From NCBI GenBank assembly GCA_002294665.1, contig DBFQ01000060.1:1336-21812 (forward strand): a DNA stretch of 20,477 bases. Direction: 5' to 3'. The position numbers and the translations under genes are program-made. The notes under the pieces are model-generated. The model was not told the DNA's origin, searched no databases, and worked only from the letters and a program-made list of their open reading frames with translations. Shown here one piece after another: positions 1 to 7,643 of the stretch (position 1 is its first letter; every line of letters starts with the position of its first letter). This stretch comes from Candidatus Aminicenantes bacterium UBA876 (lineage in GTDB: Bacteria > Acidobacteriota > Aminicenantia > UBA2199).

Positions 1-16
1 AAGTTGGAAAGTTGGA
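1..16 (+). repeat. Octamer tandem repeat at left edge
   Basis: Two perfect AAGTTGGA units, followed by a diverged GAGAAGGA, begin the window; more units may lie outside. The unit differs by one base from GAGTTGGA at the right edge. Confidence 0.65.
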
Positions 17-20
17 GAGA

Positions 21-48
21 AGGAGGGAGGTGTAGGGGAGGCCCCCCG
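21..48 (+). repeat. 28-base direct repeat, copy 1 (REP-like)
   Basis: The block agrees with positions 330-357 at 27 of 28 bases; the one difference is G at 27 versus C at 336. The core is GTGTAGGGGAGGCCCCCC. In this copy the sequence continues into GTGGCCGCCC, so GGG-A-GGCC can pair with GGCC-G-CCC around a CCCCGT loop. That hairpin shape resembles repetitive extragenic palindromes. Confidence 0.7.
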
Positions 49-60
49 TGGCCGCCCGGT

Positions 61-87
61 AAAAGAGGGGAAGAAGAATCCCCTTTT
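61..87. terminator. Possible bidirectional hairpin terminator
   Basis: GGGGA (67-71) pairs with TCCCC (79-83) around a 7-base purine loop. The stem is extended by A/G-T pairs from AAAAGA (61-66) to TTTT (84-87), giving an A-tract before and a T-tract after. On the minus strand the hairpin ends in CTCTTTT, so it could stop leftward transcripts from mutY as well as rightward ones from outside the window. It lies 350 bases past the mutY stop, which weakens the link. Confidence 0.35.
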
Positions 88-285
88 CGCTCTGGTTGCC
101 TGCCCGGGCTGATTCATCACCGAGCCGGCGGGTGTCTCATCACTGGAACCCTCGTAGTCTCCATCACCCGCACCAAGAGTCCCCATCACCAGGAAAAGGG
201 CAAACCTGGCAAGTGGCGATTGGCAAGGGGCAGGGGACTATGTTGCTTTTGTTTGGAACATTGGTATTTGGATCATTTGGATTTG

Positions 286-320
286 TTTCGGATTTTGAAT
301 TTCGGATTTGGGATTTGAAT
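286..320 (+). repeat. Heptamer short tandem repeat array, TTTCGGA type
   Basis: Five consecutive 7-base units can be read: TTTCGGA, TTTTGAA, TTTCGGA, TTTGGGA, TTTGAAT. Two related TTTGGAT units occur just upstream, at 267-273 and 276-282. The array is degenerate, non-coding and in phase with a strict period of 7. Confidence 0.75.
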
Positions 321-329
321 CAAGGTATC

Positions 330-357
330 AGGAGGCAGGTGTAGGGGAGGCCCCCCG
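330..357 (+). repeat. 28-base direct repeat, copy 2 (REP-like)
   Basis: This is the second copy of the repeat at 21-48 (27 of 28 identical, same orientation, starts 309 bases apart). The downstream half that forms the hairpin in copy 1 is not conserved here; the sequence diverges at 358. The two copies bracket about 280 bases of non-coding DNA. Confidence 0.7.
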
Positions 358-372
358 GCAACCATTGGGGAC

Positions 373-424
373 GGGGGGTATAAACGTATAAATAGAGCCG
401 ATAGAATATACCGCCTGACCCCCC
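373..424. repeat. Imperfect inverted repeat bounded by G6/C6
   Basis: GGGGGG followed by TATA (373-382) is mirrored by TATACC (407-412) and CCCCCC (419-424), with a 6-base bulge on the right arm and a 24-base AT-rich loop. It could fold in mutY mRNA about 20-70 bases past the stop codon, but no T-tract follows on either strand, so it is not a standard terminator. Confidence 0.3.
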
Positions 425-428
425 ACTA

Positions 429-455
429 CCCTCAACTGCCTCAACTTCTTTTTTC
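429..455 (-). repeat. 27-base dispersed repeat, copy 1 (mutY 3' end)
   Basis: Read on the minus strand this block begins GAAAAAAGAAGTTGAGG and contains a tandem AGTTGAGG-type 9-mer. It is identical at 26 of 27 bases to plus-strand positions 6619-6645. The mutY stop codon (TGA, 441-443) and its last codons fall inside it. Confidence 0.75.
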
Positions 456-1550
456 TTCTTCTCTCTTCTCCAGCCCTTCCAGGATGGCCGGCAGGGCCTT
501 GCGGTTGGCTCCGGGCAGGGGCAATGACTCCAGTTCGGCGGGGGTGACCCAGCGCAGGTTTTCCCCGGTGGGAGGCAGAGGCGTTTCCGGAATGGCCCGA
601 TATACTGCCATCTGGATACGGAAGTGGGAGTAGGCGTGACGTACCAGGGCGATTTTTTCTTTTATCCTCAGGTCTACATTCAGTTCTTCACGACATTTTC
701 GCAGGATGGCGTCCTTCCGGGTTTCGCCTGCCAGCAGCCTTCCCCCGGGGAACTCCCATAATCCATTCAGGTGGCCGTCGGAGCGGCGCCGTACCAGGAT
801 CTTTCCCAGGTGCGTCACCACGGCCACGGCCACATCGATCTGCGGCGGCGCTGTTCGCCTGGAGCGTACCGGAAGTTGTGTGGTCAGTCCCAGCCTGCGT
901 GCACGACAGGCCGCGGCCAGGGGGCAGTGGCCGCAGTCCGGTTTGCGCGGCGTGCAGACCAGGGCGCCCAGTTCCATCAGGGCCTCGTTGAAGTCCCCCG
1001 GCCGCTCTGGTGGAATGACCCGGGCCAGTATGCGCCGCACCCGGTCACGCTGAGCGGTTTGGCGGGTATCCGCCCGGCTGCCGCGGTAGCGGGCAATGAC
1101 ACGCAGCACGTTGCCGTCAACCGCGGGCAGGGGATGTTTGAAGGATATGCTCATCACCGCCGCGGTAATGTACGGTCCCGCACCGGGGAGGAGTGTGAAT
1201 TCGGCGGGGTTGCCGGGAACCTCTCCCCCGTATGACTCCACAACCAGAGTCGCCGCACGCTGCAGGTTGCGAATGCGCTGGTAGTATCCCAATCCTTCCC
1301 AGGCTTTCATCACGGTGTCATCCGCAGCGTCCGCCAGGCGCGCGGGCGCGGGGAAAAGAAGCATGAAACGTTGGAAATAGGGGATCACGGTTTCCACCCG
1401 GGTCTGTTGCAGCATGACTTCGGAAACCCAGGTGCGCCACGCGGAACGCTCCCGGCGCCAGGGCAGGGGGCGTCGGCCACGATCCCACCAGGACAAAAGT
1501 TCATCCAGGGGAAAACGGCGTTTGCGCGGCGGCATGCAGGCAGGCTTCAT
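441..1550 (-). CDS. mutY: A/G-specific adenine DNA glycosylase MutY
   Basis: This base-excision repair enzyme removes adenine mispaired with 8-oxoguanine or G. The HhH-GPD core carries the catalytic Glu44 in WVSEVMLQQT, the stretch LPGAGPY with Tyr127 as in Gram-positive MutY, and Asp145 in AVDGNV. A [4Fe-4S] loop follows with Cys199, 206, 209 and 215 (C-X6-C-X2-C-X5-C). The C-terminal part is the NUDIX-like 8-oxoG-sensing domain; its box is degenerate (RK for RE, N for the final G), as expected for a non-hydrolytic MutT-like domain. At 369 residues the length is normal. ATG at 1550 is preferred; a GTG at 1568 would add six residues but has no ribosome site. The last residues (KRS) and the stop lie in a dispersed repeat. 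The gene is divergent from the Mac-type operon. Confidence 0.95.
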   Translation of the reverse strand: MKPACMPPRKRRFPLDELLSWWDRGRRPLPWRRERSAWRTWVSEVMLQQTRVETVIPYFQRFMLLFPAPARLADAADDTVMKAWEGLGYYQRIRNLQRAATLVVESYGGEVPGNPAEFTLLPGAGPYITAAVMSISFKHPLPAVDGNVLRVIARYRGSRADTRQTAQRDRVRRILARVIPPERPGDFNEALMELGALVCTPRKPDCGHCPLAAACRARRLGLTTQLPVRSRRTAPPQIDVAVAVVTHLGKILVRRRSDGHLNGLWEFPGGRLLAGETRKDAILRKCREELNVDLRIKEKIALVRHAYSHFRIQMAVYRAIPETPLPPTGENLRWVTPAELESLPLPGANRKALPAILEGLEKREEEKRS

Positions 1551-1558
1551 GGGCCGAT

Positions 1559-1587
1559 ATCCTAGCACAAGCCGGGGCGCGTGAAAA
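1559..1587 (-). promoter_or_regulatory. Possible mutY promoter
   Basis: On the minus strand TTTTCA (1582-1587), a 17-base spacer and TAGGAT (1559-1564) are present, with TG one base before the -10, giving an extended -10. The -10 ends only 8 bases before the ATG at 1550. Either the transcript is nearly leaderless, or the AGGA inside this box is the ribosome site of a longer transcript. Confidence 0.35.
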
Positions 1588-1604
1588 CCCGGCTGGAACC
1601 TTTC

Positions 1605-1633
1605 GTGTCACGCTCTCGTTATTGCTGTATAAC
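1605..1633 (+). promoter_or_regulatory. Possible promoter of the Mac-type exporter operon
   Basis: GTGTCA (1605-1610), a 17-base spacer and TATAAC (1628-1633) resemble a sigma-70 promoter. Transcription would start near 1640, just upstream of the GAGG ribosome site at 1647-1650 and the ATG at 1656. It lies in the 105-base divergent gap with mutY. Confidence 0.45.
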
Positions 1634-1655
1634 GCCATGCGCTTTCGAGGTGAGC

Positions 1656-2741
1656 ATGAAAAAAATAATGCTTTACGGATTACTGGCTCTTATGGTCGTT
1701 GTGGCCGCGTGGGCTTTGCTGAGCGGTTCCAACGGAAAAGAGGGGGAAATCAAACTGGTGGCGGTTGAACGCGGCACCATTGCCGAGAAGGCGTTGGCGG
1801 TCGGTACCATCGAGCCGGAAAACGAAGTCAAGGTCAAATCGACCATTTCGGGGATTGTCAGCGAGATTTATTTCAAAATCGGCGATTCGGTTGAGAAAGG
1901 CAAACCGTTGTTCAAGATCTCGCCCAACCCCACGCCCCTGGAATACGCCGAGGCGCGGCGCAACATGGAGATGGCCCGGGTGACCTGGAACCAGGCCGCC
2001 CGCGAGCGGGATCGCCAGTTGAAACTTTTTGAAGCCAGCCTGATCTCCCGTTCCGACATGGAGCAATCGGAGTCCGCTTACCAGGAAGCGCGCATCCGCG
2101 CCCAGATCGCACGTGAACGCTTCGCCCTGCTGGAGAAAGGCAAGGTACGTATCGCCGGGCACAAGGATATTGATTCCGTGGTCAAATCGCCCATCACCGG
2201 CATGATCCTTTCCCAGAATGTTTTTGTCGGTGATCCCGTCGTGCCCCTGACCAATTTTCAGCCGGGAACGGAAATGTGCGCCATGGCCGATATGGGAAGC
2301 ATCCTGTTCAAGGGCACGGTAGATGAGATCGACGTGGGCAAACTCTCCGCGGGCATGGCCGCTGAAATCCAGGTCGGCGCCCTGCCGGATGTCAAGGTGA
2401 ACGGTAGGCTGGAGCGCATCTCGCCAAAAGCTCATAAAGACGGGAATTCCACTCTCTTCGACATTGAAATCGCCGTGCTTGCATCCGGTGAAGCTGTTCT
2501 GCGGGCGGGCTATTCAGCCACCGCGAATATCAAGGTGCGCGAGAAAACGGACGTGCTGATCCTGCCCGAGCGCCTGGTGACGTTTGACAACGGCAACCGC
2601 ACAGTCGAAATCAAGGAAGGTGAAAACATCGTGACGCGCGAGGTCGAGACCGGACTCTCCGACAGCCTGAACGTGGAAATCGTGAAAGGCCTCACTGAAA
2701 AGGACCAGGTCGTGGAGCGCCCGCCCCGGGAGATCCAATGA
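1656..2741 (+). CDS. MacA/HlyD-type periplasmic adaptor of an ABC efflux system
   Basis: This membrane-fusion protein would link an inner-membrane MacB-type transporter to an outer-membrane TolC-like channel. An N-terminal membrane anchor (about residues 4-22) precedes a lipoyl/barrel-sandwich half (about 45-90), a short alpha-helical hairpin (about 95-160), the second lipoyl half (about 172-205, VKSPITGMILSQ) and a beta-barrel plus membrane-proximal domain to residue 361. The hairpin tip has R120-x3-L124-x6-S131, matching the RLS motif used for TolC docking. ATG at 1656 is chosen because GAGG sits five bases upstream and the anchor then starts cleanly; an upstream GTG at 1581 would add 25 residues without signal character. 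The stop overlaps the next start (ATGA). No TolC gene is in the window. Confidence 0.9.
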   Translation: MKKIMLYGLLALMVVVAAWALLSGSNGKEGEIKLVAVERGTIAEKALAVGTIEPENEVKVKSTISGIVSEIYFKIGDSVEKGKPLFKISPNPTPLEYAEARRNMEMARVTWNQAARERDRQLKLFEASLISRSDMEQSESAYQEARIRAQIARERFALLEKGKVRIAGHKDIDSVVKSPITGMILSQNVFVGDPVVPLTNFQPGTEMCAMADMGSILFKGTVDEIDVGKLSAGMAAEIQVGALPDVKVNGRLERISPKAHKDGNSTLFDIEIAVLASGEAVLRAGYSATANIKVREKTDVLILPERLVTFDNGNRTVEIKEGENIVTREVETGLSDSLNVEIVKGLTEKDQVVERPPREIQ

Positions 2742-3964
2742 TCGCGGTTTTTTTCCGCAACCTTTTCCGCGACCTGGTGCGGCAGCCCCTGCGAACCCTG
2801 TTGACCCTGTCGGGGGTGATGTGGGGAACATTTGCCGTGGTGCTGTTGCTGGCCTTCGGTAATTCCGTGCAGCGCCAGTCGATGAAAAACATGCGTGGCA
2901 TGGGCGACCGTCTGGTAGTGGTCTGGCCGGGCGTTACCACCATGACCCGGGGCGGGTTCACCAAAGGCCGGCGCGTACGCATGACCCCGGAACAGGTGAT
3001 GGGGCTGAGGGATCACCTCCCGGGCATCGAAAACATCAGCCCGGAGTTCCGGCGCAATTCCCGCCTGCGCCACGGCCGCGAGGAGTTCATCATCACCATC
3101 CGCGGCGTGGGCCTGGAGTACGAGGCGATGCGCAACACCATCCCGGCCAAAGGACGTTTCCTCAACCGCCTGGACCTGGAACGCCGCCGCCGCGTCTGCT
3201 TTATCGGAGATACCCTGGCAAAAGACCTGTTCAAGGATGAGGAACCGGTGGGAGGGCGCATTGTGGTAGAGGGGGTACCGTTCACCGTGGTCGGGGTGAT
3301 GCGGGAAAAGATTCAGCCCAGCAACTACGGGGGCAATCGTGATACCCAGACGCTGTTTCTGCCCTGGACCACCTTTACCGCCCTGTACGGCGACAAGTAC
3401 GTCGGCAATTTTATATTCAGCGGATACGCGGGAGTCAATCCCGCCGCGCTGGAACAGAAACTGCGGCGTTTTCTCAGCCGGCGCCTGGAGTTTCACCCCG
3501 ATGACAAGGACGCCCTTTTCATCTGGAACCAGTCGGAGATGCTCAAGCAGATCAATGTGTTTTTTACCGCTTTTACCATCTTCCTGGGGATTATCGGATC
3601 TTTCACCCTGCTTGTGGGCGGCGTGGGCGTGGCATCGATCATGATGGTGGTGGTGGAGGAACGCACGCGTGAGATCGGTATCAAGCTGGCGGTGGGGGCC
3701 AAGCGCCGCGGCATACTGGCGCAGTTCTTTTCGGAATCCCTGGTGATTATCCTGATGGGCGGCGTGGCGGGATTTTTTGCCGCGACCCTGCTCATCAATG
3801 TATTGCCGTCGGAGAAAATCCGCGATTACGTGGGTGTCCCACAGATCAACCCCACAGTGGGGATCGCCACGGTGTTGATCCTGATGGTGATCGGCGTCGT
3901 GGCCGGGATCGCGCCGGCGCGCAGAGCCGCGTCCACCAACCCCATCGAGGCATTGAGAAGTTAG
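2738..3964 (+). CDS. MacB-like FtsX-family ABC permease, subunit 1
   Basis: This is an inner-membrane permease of the MacB/FtsX (type VII) ABC family, 408 residues without a fused ATPase. It has one N-terminal membrane helix (about 20-41), a large periplasmic MacB_PCD domain (about 42-265) and three C-terminal helices (about 275-300, 325-350 and 370-392). The cytoplasmic loop carries the family signature ERTREIGIKLAVGAKR. The end, PARRAASTNPIEALRS, is also typical. It is translationally coupled to the adaptor by an ATGA overlap, and its TAG stop is followed immediately, in the same frame, by the ATG of a second permease. The pair probably forms a heterodimer energised by the downstream ATPase. 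The substrate cannot be told from sequence. Confidence 0.9.
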   Translation: MIAVFFRNLFRDLVRQPLRTLLTLSGVMWGTFAVVLLLAFGNSVQRQSMKNMRGMGDRLVVVWPGVTTMTRGGFTKGRRVRMTPEQVMGLRDHLPGIENISPEFRRNSRLRHGREEFIITIRGVGLEYEAMRNTIPAKGRFLNRLDLERRRRVCFIGDTLAKDLFKDEEPVGGRIVVEGVPFTVVGVMREKIQPSNYGGNRDTQTLFLPWTTFTALYGDKYVGNFIFSGYAGVNPAALEQKLRRFLSRRLEFHPDDKDALFIWNQSEMLKQINVFFTAFTIFLGIIGSFTLLVGGVGVASIMMVVVEERTREIGIKLAVGAKRRGILAQFFSESLVIILMGGVAGFFAATLLINVLPSEKIRDYVGVPQINPTVGIATVLILMVIGVVAGIAPARRAASTNPIEALRS

Positions 3965-5215
3965 ATGAAAACCCACCTGTTGAGACTCTACTTGAGCGAG
4001 TTGCGCAAACGCCGCAAGAAAACGGCGCTGATCACCTTTGCCATCGGCTGGGGAGCGTTGTCCCTGCTGTTGCTGATGTCGTTCGGCCGTGGGCTGAGCG
4101 ACAGTTTTTCGGCCAGCTTCAAGGGGCTGGGAGACAACATTTTGATCGTGTTCGGGGGCCAGACGGCAAAAATCCACCAGGGCCTGCCCAAGGGGCGGCG
4201 CATCCACCTCTACCCCGGAGATCTGGAACTGCTGAAATCGAGCATCCCGGAAATCGCCGCGATCAGTCCGGAATCGTACAGCCGTTTTGAATTGCGTTAC
4301 GGCGACAAGGCGGCCAACCGCAATGTCAACGGCGTGAACCCGAGTTTCGGTGTGATGCGCAACCAGATCCCCCAGGCCGGCGGACGTTTTATCAACGAAC
4401 CCGATATCAGCGAGAGCCGCCGCGTACTCTTTCTGGGCTGGAAGGTGGCCCAGGAGTTGTTCGGTACGGAAGATCCCGTGGGCAAAGTGGTCTCGATGCA
4501 ACGCACGCCCTTTACCGTGATCGGGGTCATGAAACGCAAGTTGCAGAGTTCTTCGTACGAGGGCATGGATGCCGACCAGGTATACATCCCTTTTTCCACT
4601 TTTCTATCCCTATACTCCCAGCGTTTCGTGGACCGCATCCACTTGCAGCCCCGGCAACGCGAGCAGTCTTTGTGGCTGGAGCAGGAGATCCGCCGCGTGT
4701 TGGGGCGCAAGTACCGTTTTGACCCGGACGATGAGTACGCGCTGCAGGTCTGGAACACGGTGCGTGAAGCGGAAACGGCCGGCAAGGTGTTTAGCGGCAT
4801 CGAAATCTTTCTGGGCGTGATCGGCGCCTTGACTTTGCTGATCGGTGCCGTGGGCGTGACCAACCTCATGTACGCCGTGGTCAAGGAACGCACGCGCGAG
4901 ATCGGCGTCAAGATGGCCCTGGGTGCCAAACGTCGCCATATCGTTTTCCAATTCCTTCTTGAAGCCATGATGATTTTTGTCAAGGGAACGGTATGGGGTG
5001 GCCTGGCGGCGTTCAACATCGTGGCCCTGGTGCGCATGATTCCCGTGAGTTACGAGATGGAAGGAATCGCCGGATATCTGCTGCGCCCGCGTTTTTCCGC
5101 CGACATCCTGGTTTTCTTTCTGCTGGTCATGGGAGCGCTGGTGTTCATGTCGGGCATTTTCCCCGCTTTGCGGGCATCCCGCCTCAATCCCGTGGACGCC
5201 TTGAGGTACGAGTAA
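3965..5215 (+). CDS. MacB-like FtsX-family ABC permease, subunit 2
   Basis: This is a 416-residue paralogue of the preceding permease with the same plan: an N-terminal helix (about 21-41), a periplasmic domain, then three helices. The signature ERTREIGVKMALGAKR and the ending ALRASRLNPVDALRYE mark it as FtsX/MacB type. It starts on the base after the TAG of subunit 1 and in the same frame, so loss or readthrough of that stop would give an approximately 825-residue duplicated permease. Such duplicated permeases are known in Acidobacteria (the ADOP family), though those are usually orphans without a linked ATPase. Here adaptor and ATPase genes are adjacent, which supports a complete tripartite pump with a heterodimeric membrane part. 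Confidence 0.9.
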   Translation: MKTHLLRLYLSELRKRRKKTALITFAIGWGALSLLLLMSFGRGLSDSFSASFKGLGDNILIVFGGQTAKIHQGLPKGRRIHLYPGDLELLKSSIPEIAAISPESYSRFELRYGDKAANRNVNGVNPSFGVMRNQIPQAGGRFINEPDISESRRVLFLGWKVAQELFGTEDPVGKVVSMQRTPFTVIGVMKRKLQSSSYEGMDADQVYIPFSTFLSLYSQRFVDRIHLQPRQREQSLWLEQEIRRVLGRKYRFDPDDEYALQVWNTVREAETAGKVFSGIEIFLGVIGALTLLIGAVGVTNLMYAVVKERTREIGVKMALGAKRRHIVFQFLLEAMMIFVKGTVWGGLAAFNIVALVRMIPVSYEMEGIAGYLLRPRFSADILVFFLLVMGALVFMSGIFPALRASRLNPVDALRYE

Positions 5216-5234
5216 TGAGTGAGAGGAGATGGAA

Positions 5235-5899
<665 letters not shown>

Positions 5900-5903
<4 letters not shown>

Positions 5904-6547
5904 CAAAAAGCGTCGTTGATCTGACCCATGTGATTCAAACCGGTATGCCCGTGTATCCGGGAACGCCGCCGGTCCGGGTGGCGCCCCTGGCCGTTCTGGA
6001 CAAAGATGGATTCCGTGAAACCAGCCTGGTCTTTTCATCCCACTGCGGAACCCACGTGGACGCCCCGGCCCACATGCTTCCCGGCGGCCGCCGCCTCGAT
6101 GATTTCGCGCCCGAAACCTTCATGGGTACCGCCCGCTGCCTGCATGTAGATGAAGCCGTTGTTTCCGCAGCGTGGCTGCAAAGCCGCCTCGCGGCAAAGC
6201 CGAATGTCGATTTTCTGCTCTTTTTTACCGGCTGGGACCGCTACTGGGGCAGGAAGGAGTACTTCCAAGGCTACCCGGCAATCGATGCCGCGGCCGCGGC
6301 GCGGCTGGCTGAATACGGCCTGAAAGGAATCGGGCTCGACTGCCCCTCACCCGATGCGCCGGAAGCCGTCGGCTACCCGGCCCACCAGGCCCTGTTCGCG
6401 GCGGACCTGTTGATCATCGAGAACCTGCGTGGATTGGACCGCCTGCCCGAAAGCATTTTCCAGCTGGCCTTGTTCCCCCTGCTTCACGCCGGCGGCGACG
6501 GCGCCCCCGCACGCGTTATCGCCCTTCAGGCTCTGAATAAGGAATAA
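5900..6547 (+). CDS. Cyclase-family metal-dependent hydrolase (kynurenine formamidase-like)
   Basis: This is a 215-residue member of the cyclase/KynB family (PF04199 type), which includes bacterial kynurenine formamidase, isatin hydrolase and polyketide cyclases. The metal-binding signature HxGTHxDxPxH is present as HCGTHVDAPAH with His48, His52, Asp54 and His58. PVYPGTPP near residue 17 and GLDCPSPDAP near residue 150 are further family hallmarks. The substrate is unknown; the family only suggests an amide, lactam or ester of an acidic compound. The start is TTG at 5900, overlapping the ATPase stop (TTGA), so it belongs to the exporter operon and may act on what the pump handles. Its last residues (NKE) and TAA stop are encoded by a heptamer repeat array. 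Confidence 0.85.
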
Positions 6548-6570
6548 GGAATAAGGAAGAAGGAATAAAA
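6536..6570 (+). repeat. Heptamer array, AATAAGG type
   Basis: Five 7-base units are seen: AATAAGG at 6536, 6543 and 6550, then AAGAAGG at 6557 and AATAAAA at 6564. The array starts inside the cyclase gene and supplies its last three codons and TAA stop (6545-6547). Confidence 0.85.
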
Positions 6571-6594
6571 AAGCCCCATGGCCTGATGGCAATC

Positions 6595-6622
6595 GTAGAA
6601 CGTAGAAGGTAGAACGTAGAAA
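6595..6622 (+). repeat. Heptamer array, GTAGAAC type
   Basis: Four contiguous 7-base units are seen: GTAGAAC, GTAGAAG, GTAGAAC, GTAGAAA. The array lies in the convergent gap and its last unit runs directly into the 27-base dispersed repeat. Confidence 0.85.
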
Positions 6623-6645
6623 AAAGAAGTTGAGGGAGTTGAGGG
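6619..6645 (+). repeat. 27-base dispersed repeat, copy 2
   Basis: This block is identical at 26 of 27 bases to the minus strand of 429-455. It consists of GAAAAAAGAAG followed by a tandem AGTTGAGGG 9-mer. Here it lies about 70 bases past the cyclase stop in the same transcriptional sense; the other copy lies at the mutY stop, also in the sense of that gene. Confidence 0.75.
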
Positions 6646-6685
6646 CGGAATACAAGTTAGTCAGGGAAAGTTTTTCGCGGTTTGT

Positions 6686-6763
6686 TTTTCACTTTTCACT
6701 CGTGTGTCCTCTGGGTATTTCACTTTCCACTTTCCACTTTTCACTTTTCACTTTTCACTTCAC
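6686..6763 (-). repeat. Heptamer array, GTGAAAA type (plus-strand TTTTCAC)
   Basis: On the plus strand there are two TTTTCAC units at 6686-6699. After a 17-base interruption an array runs from 6717: ATTTCAC, TTTCCAC twice, TTTTCAC three times and a partial TTCAC ending at 6763. The minus-strand reading enters the 3' end of the EamA gene and encodes its last six residues and TGA stop (6741-6743). Confidence 0.85.
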
Positions 6764-7643
6764 TATCCCCTCGTTGCCACAGGATGCCGGCCACGATCAT
6801 GATCAGGCCGATAAAGGACGCGGGCAGGATATGCTCTTTTAGTACGAAGTGGATCAGCACCAGGGACAGGAAGGGGGCGATGTAGACCAGGATACTGATG
6901 CGCGCCGCCGATCGGGTCAGGCGCATGGCCTGCAGCCACAAAAAAAACGTAATGCCCATCTCGAACATTCCCACATAGGCGGCGCCGGCCCAGCCCGTGG
7001 GGTTTGCGGGCAGGGGCGCCCCCTGCAGCAGCCACCAGGCCAGGGTGAACATGAAGCCGAAACCGAAGTTCAGCAGCAGGCGCAGCAGGGGGTCGCAGCG
7101 GTCGCGGGTGTTGGCGATCCAGTACAGGGCCCAGAGGCAGGCGCTGGCCAGGGCCAAAGCCACTCCCAGGGGGCTGGTGAACTCCATGGTCCCCAGGCGT
7201 CCCTCCGTGGAAATCACCATCACGCCGGCCAGGGCCAGCAGCAGCGCTCCCAAACTGCGCAGGGTGAGGCGTTGTTTCAGGAAGGGAACAGACAACAGTG
7301 CCAGGATCACGCCCCAGGTCATGTTCAGCGGCTGCGCCTGCTGGGCGGGCAGGATATCATAGGCCCGGAAAAGAATCAGGTAATACACGAAAGGGTTGAG
7401 CATGCCCAGCCCGGCGGAAACCGCCAGGTCGCGGCGGGACAGGGATGCCAGTTCCCTCAGCCGCCCCGTTGCGGCCAGGATCGCAAGCAGGCTCAGGGCG
7501 GCGGTAAACGACGCGCCCAGAAGCAGTTGCAGGGGAGAGAGAACCCGCAAACTGAGTTTGAAGGCCGTGGCCACCGTGGACCAGCACAAAACGGCCGCGA
7601 CCGCGTAGAAGGTGGCGCGGCGCTCAACGGGATCGCGGCTCAT
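6741..7643 (-). CDS. EamA/DMT-superfamily transporter
   Basis: This is a 300-residue inner-membrane protein with about ten hydrophobic helices in two EamA halves (about 10-140 and 155-290), the usual size and plan of drug/metabolite exporters such as RhaT/YdcZ-like and PecM-like proteins. Family features include the N-terminal LCWSTVATAFKL and the YIAPFLSLVLIHFVLKE region near the end of the second half. The substrate is not readable from sequence. Its ATG overlaps the stop of the aromatic amino acid decarboxylase gene (ATGA), so the two are co-translated and may make and move the same compound. The C-terminal tail EVKSEK is encoded by a heptamer repeat and is probably unconstrained. Confidence 0.9.
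   Translation of the reverse strand: MSRDPVERRATFYAVAAVLCWSTVATAFKLSLRVLSPLQLLLGASFTAALSLLAILAATGRLRELASLSRRDLAVSAGLGMLNPFVYYLILFRAYDILPAQQAQPLNMTWGVILALLSVPFLKQRLTLRSLGALLLALAGVMVISTEGRLGTMEFTSPLGVALALASACLWALYWIANTRDRCDPLLRLLLNFGFGFMFTLAWWLLQGAPLPANPTGWAGAAYVGMFEMGITFFLWLQAMRLTRSAARISILVYIAPFLSLVLIHFVLKEHILPASFIGLIMIVAGILWQRGDSEVKSEK

Larger units (their letters stand above)
1..440. other. Gene-free, repeat-rich left flank
   Basis: No credible gene is seen in these 440 bases; the short open frames here have low-complexity, repeat-derived translations and no family features. The stretch holds two octamer units at its left edge (AAGTTGGA twice, positions 1-16), two copies of a 28-base G/C-rich direct repeat (21-48 and 330-357), a terminator-like hairpin (61-87), a heptamer array based on TTTCGGA (286-320), a G6/C6-bounded inverted repeat (373-424) and part of a 27-base dispersed repeat that enters the 3' end of mutY (429-455). 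It looks like an intergenic dump of small repeats downstream of mutY. Confidence 0.6.

Noticed and set aside
48..440. tRNA or other structured RNA gene in the left flank
   Set aside because: No T-loop or acceptor-stem pattern was found; the only structures are simple hairpins and repeats.
2510..4501. 663-residue open frame antisense to the two permease genes
   Set aside because: It is rich in His, Gln and Asp with no family features, and the opposite strand encodes adaptor and permeases with full motifs. GC-rich codon bias creates such antisense frames.
6536..6763. CRISPR array
   Set aside because: Units are only 7 bases, contiguous and without spacers, and no cas genes are present.
6347..6885. 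Small frames translating the heptamer arrays (FYVLR- and FHFSLFT-like peptides)
   Set aside because: These peptides are direct translations of tandem repeats and overlap gene ends; no coding support.
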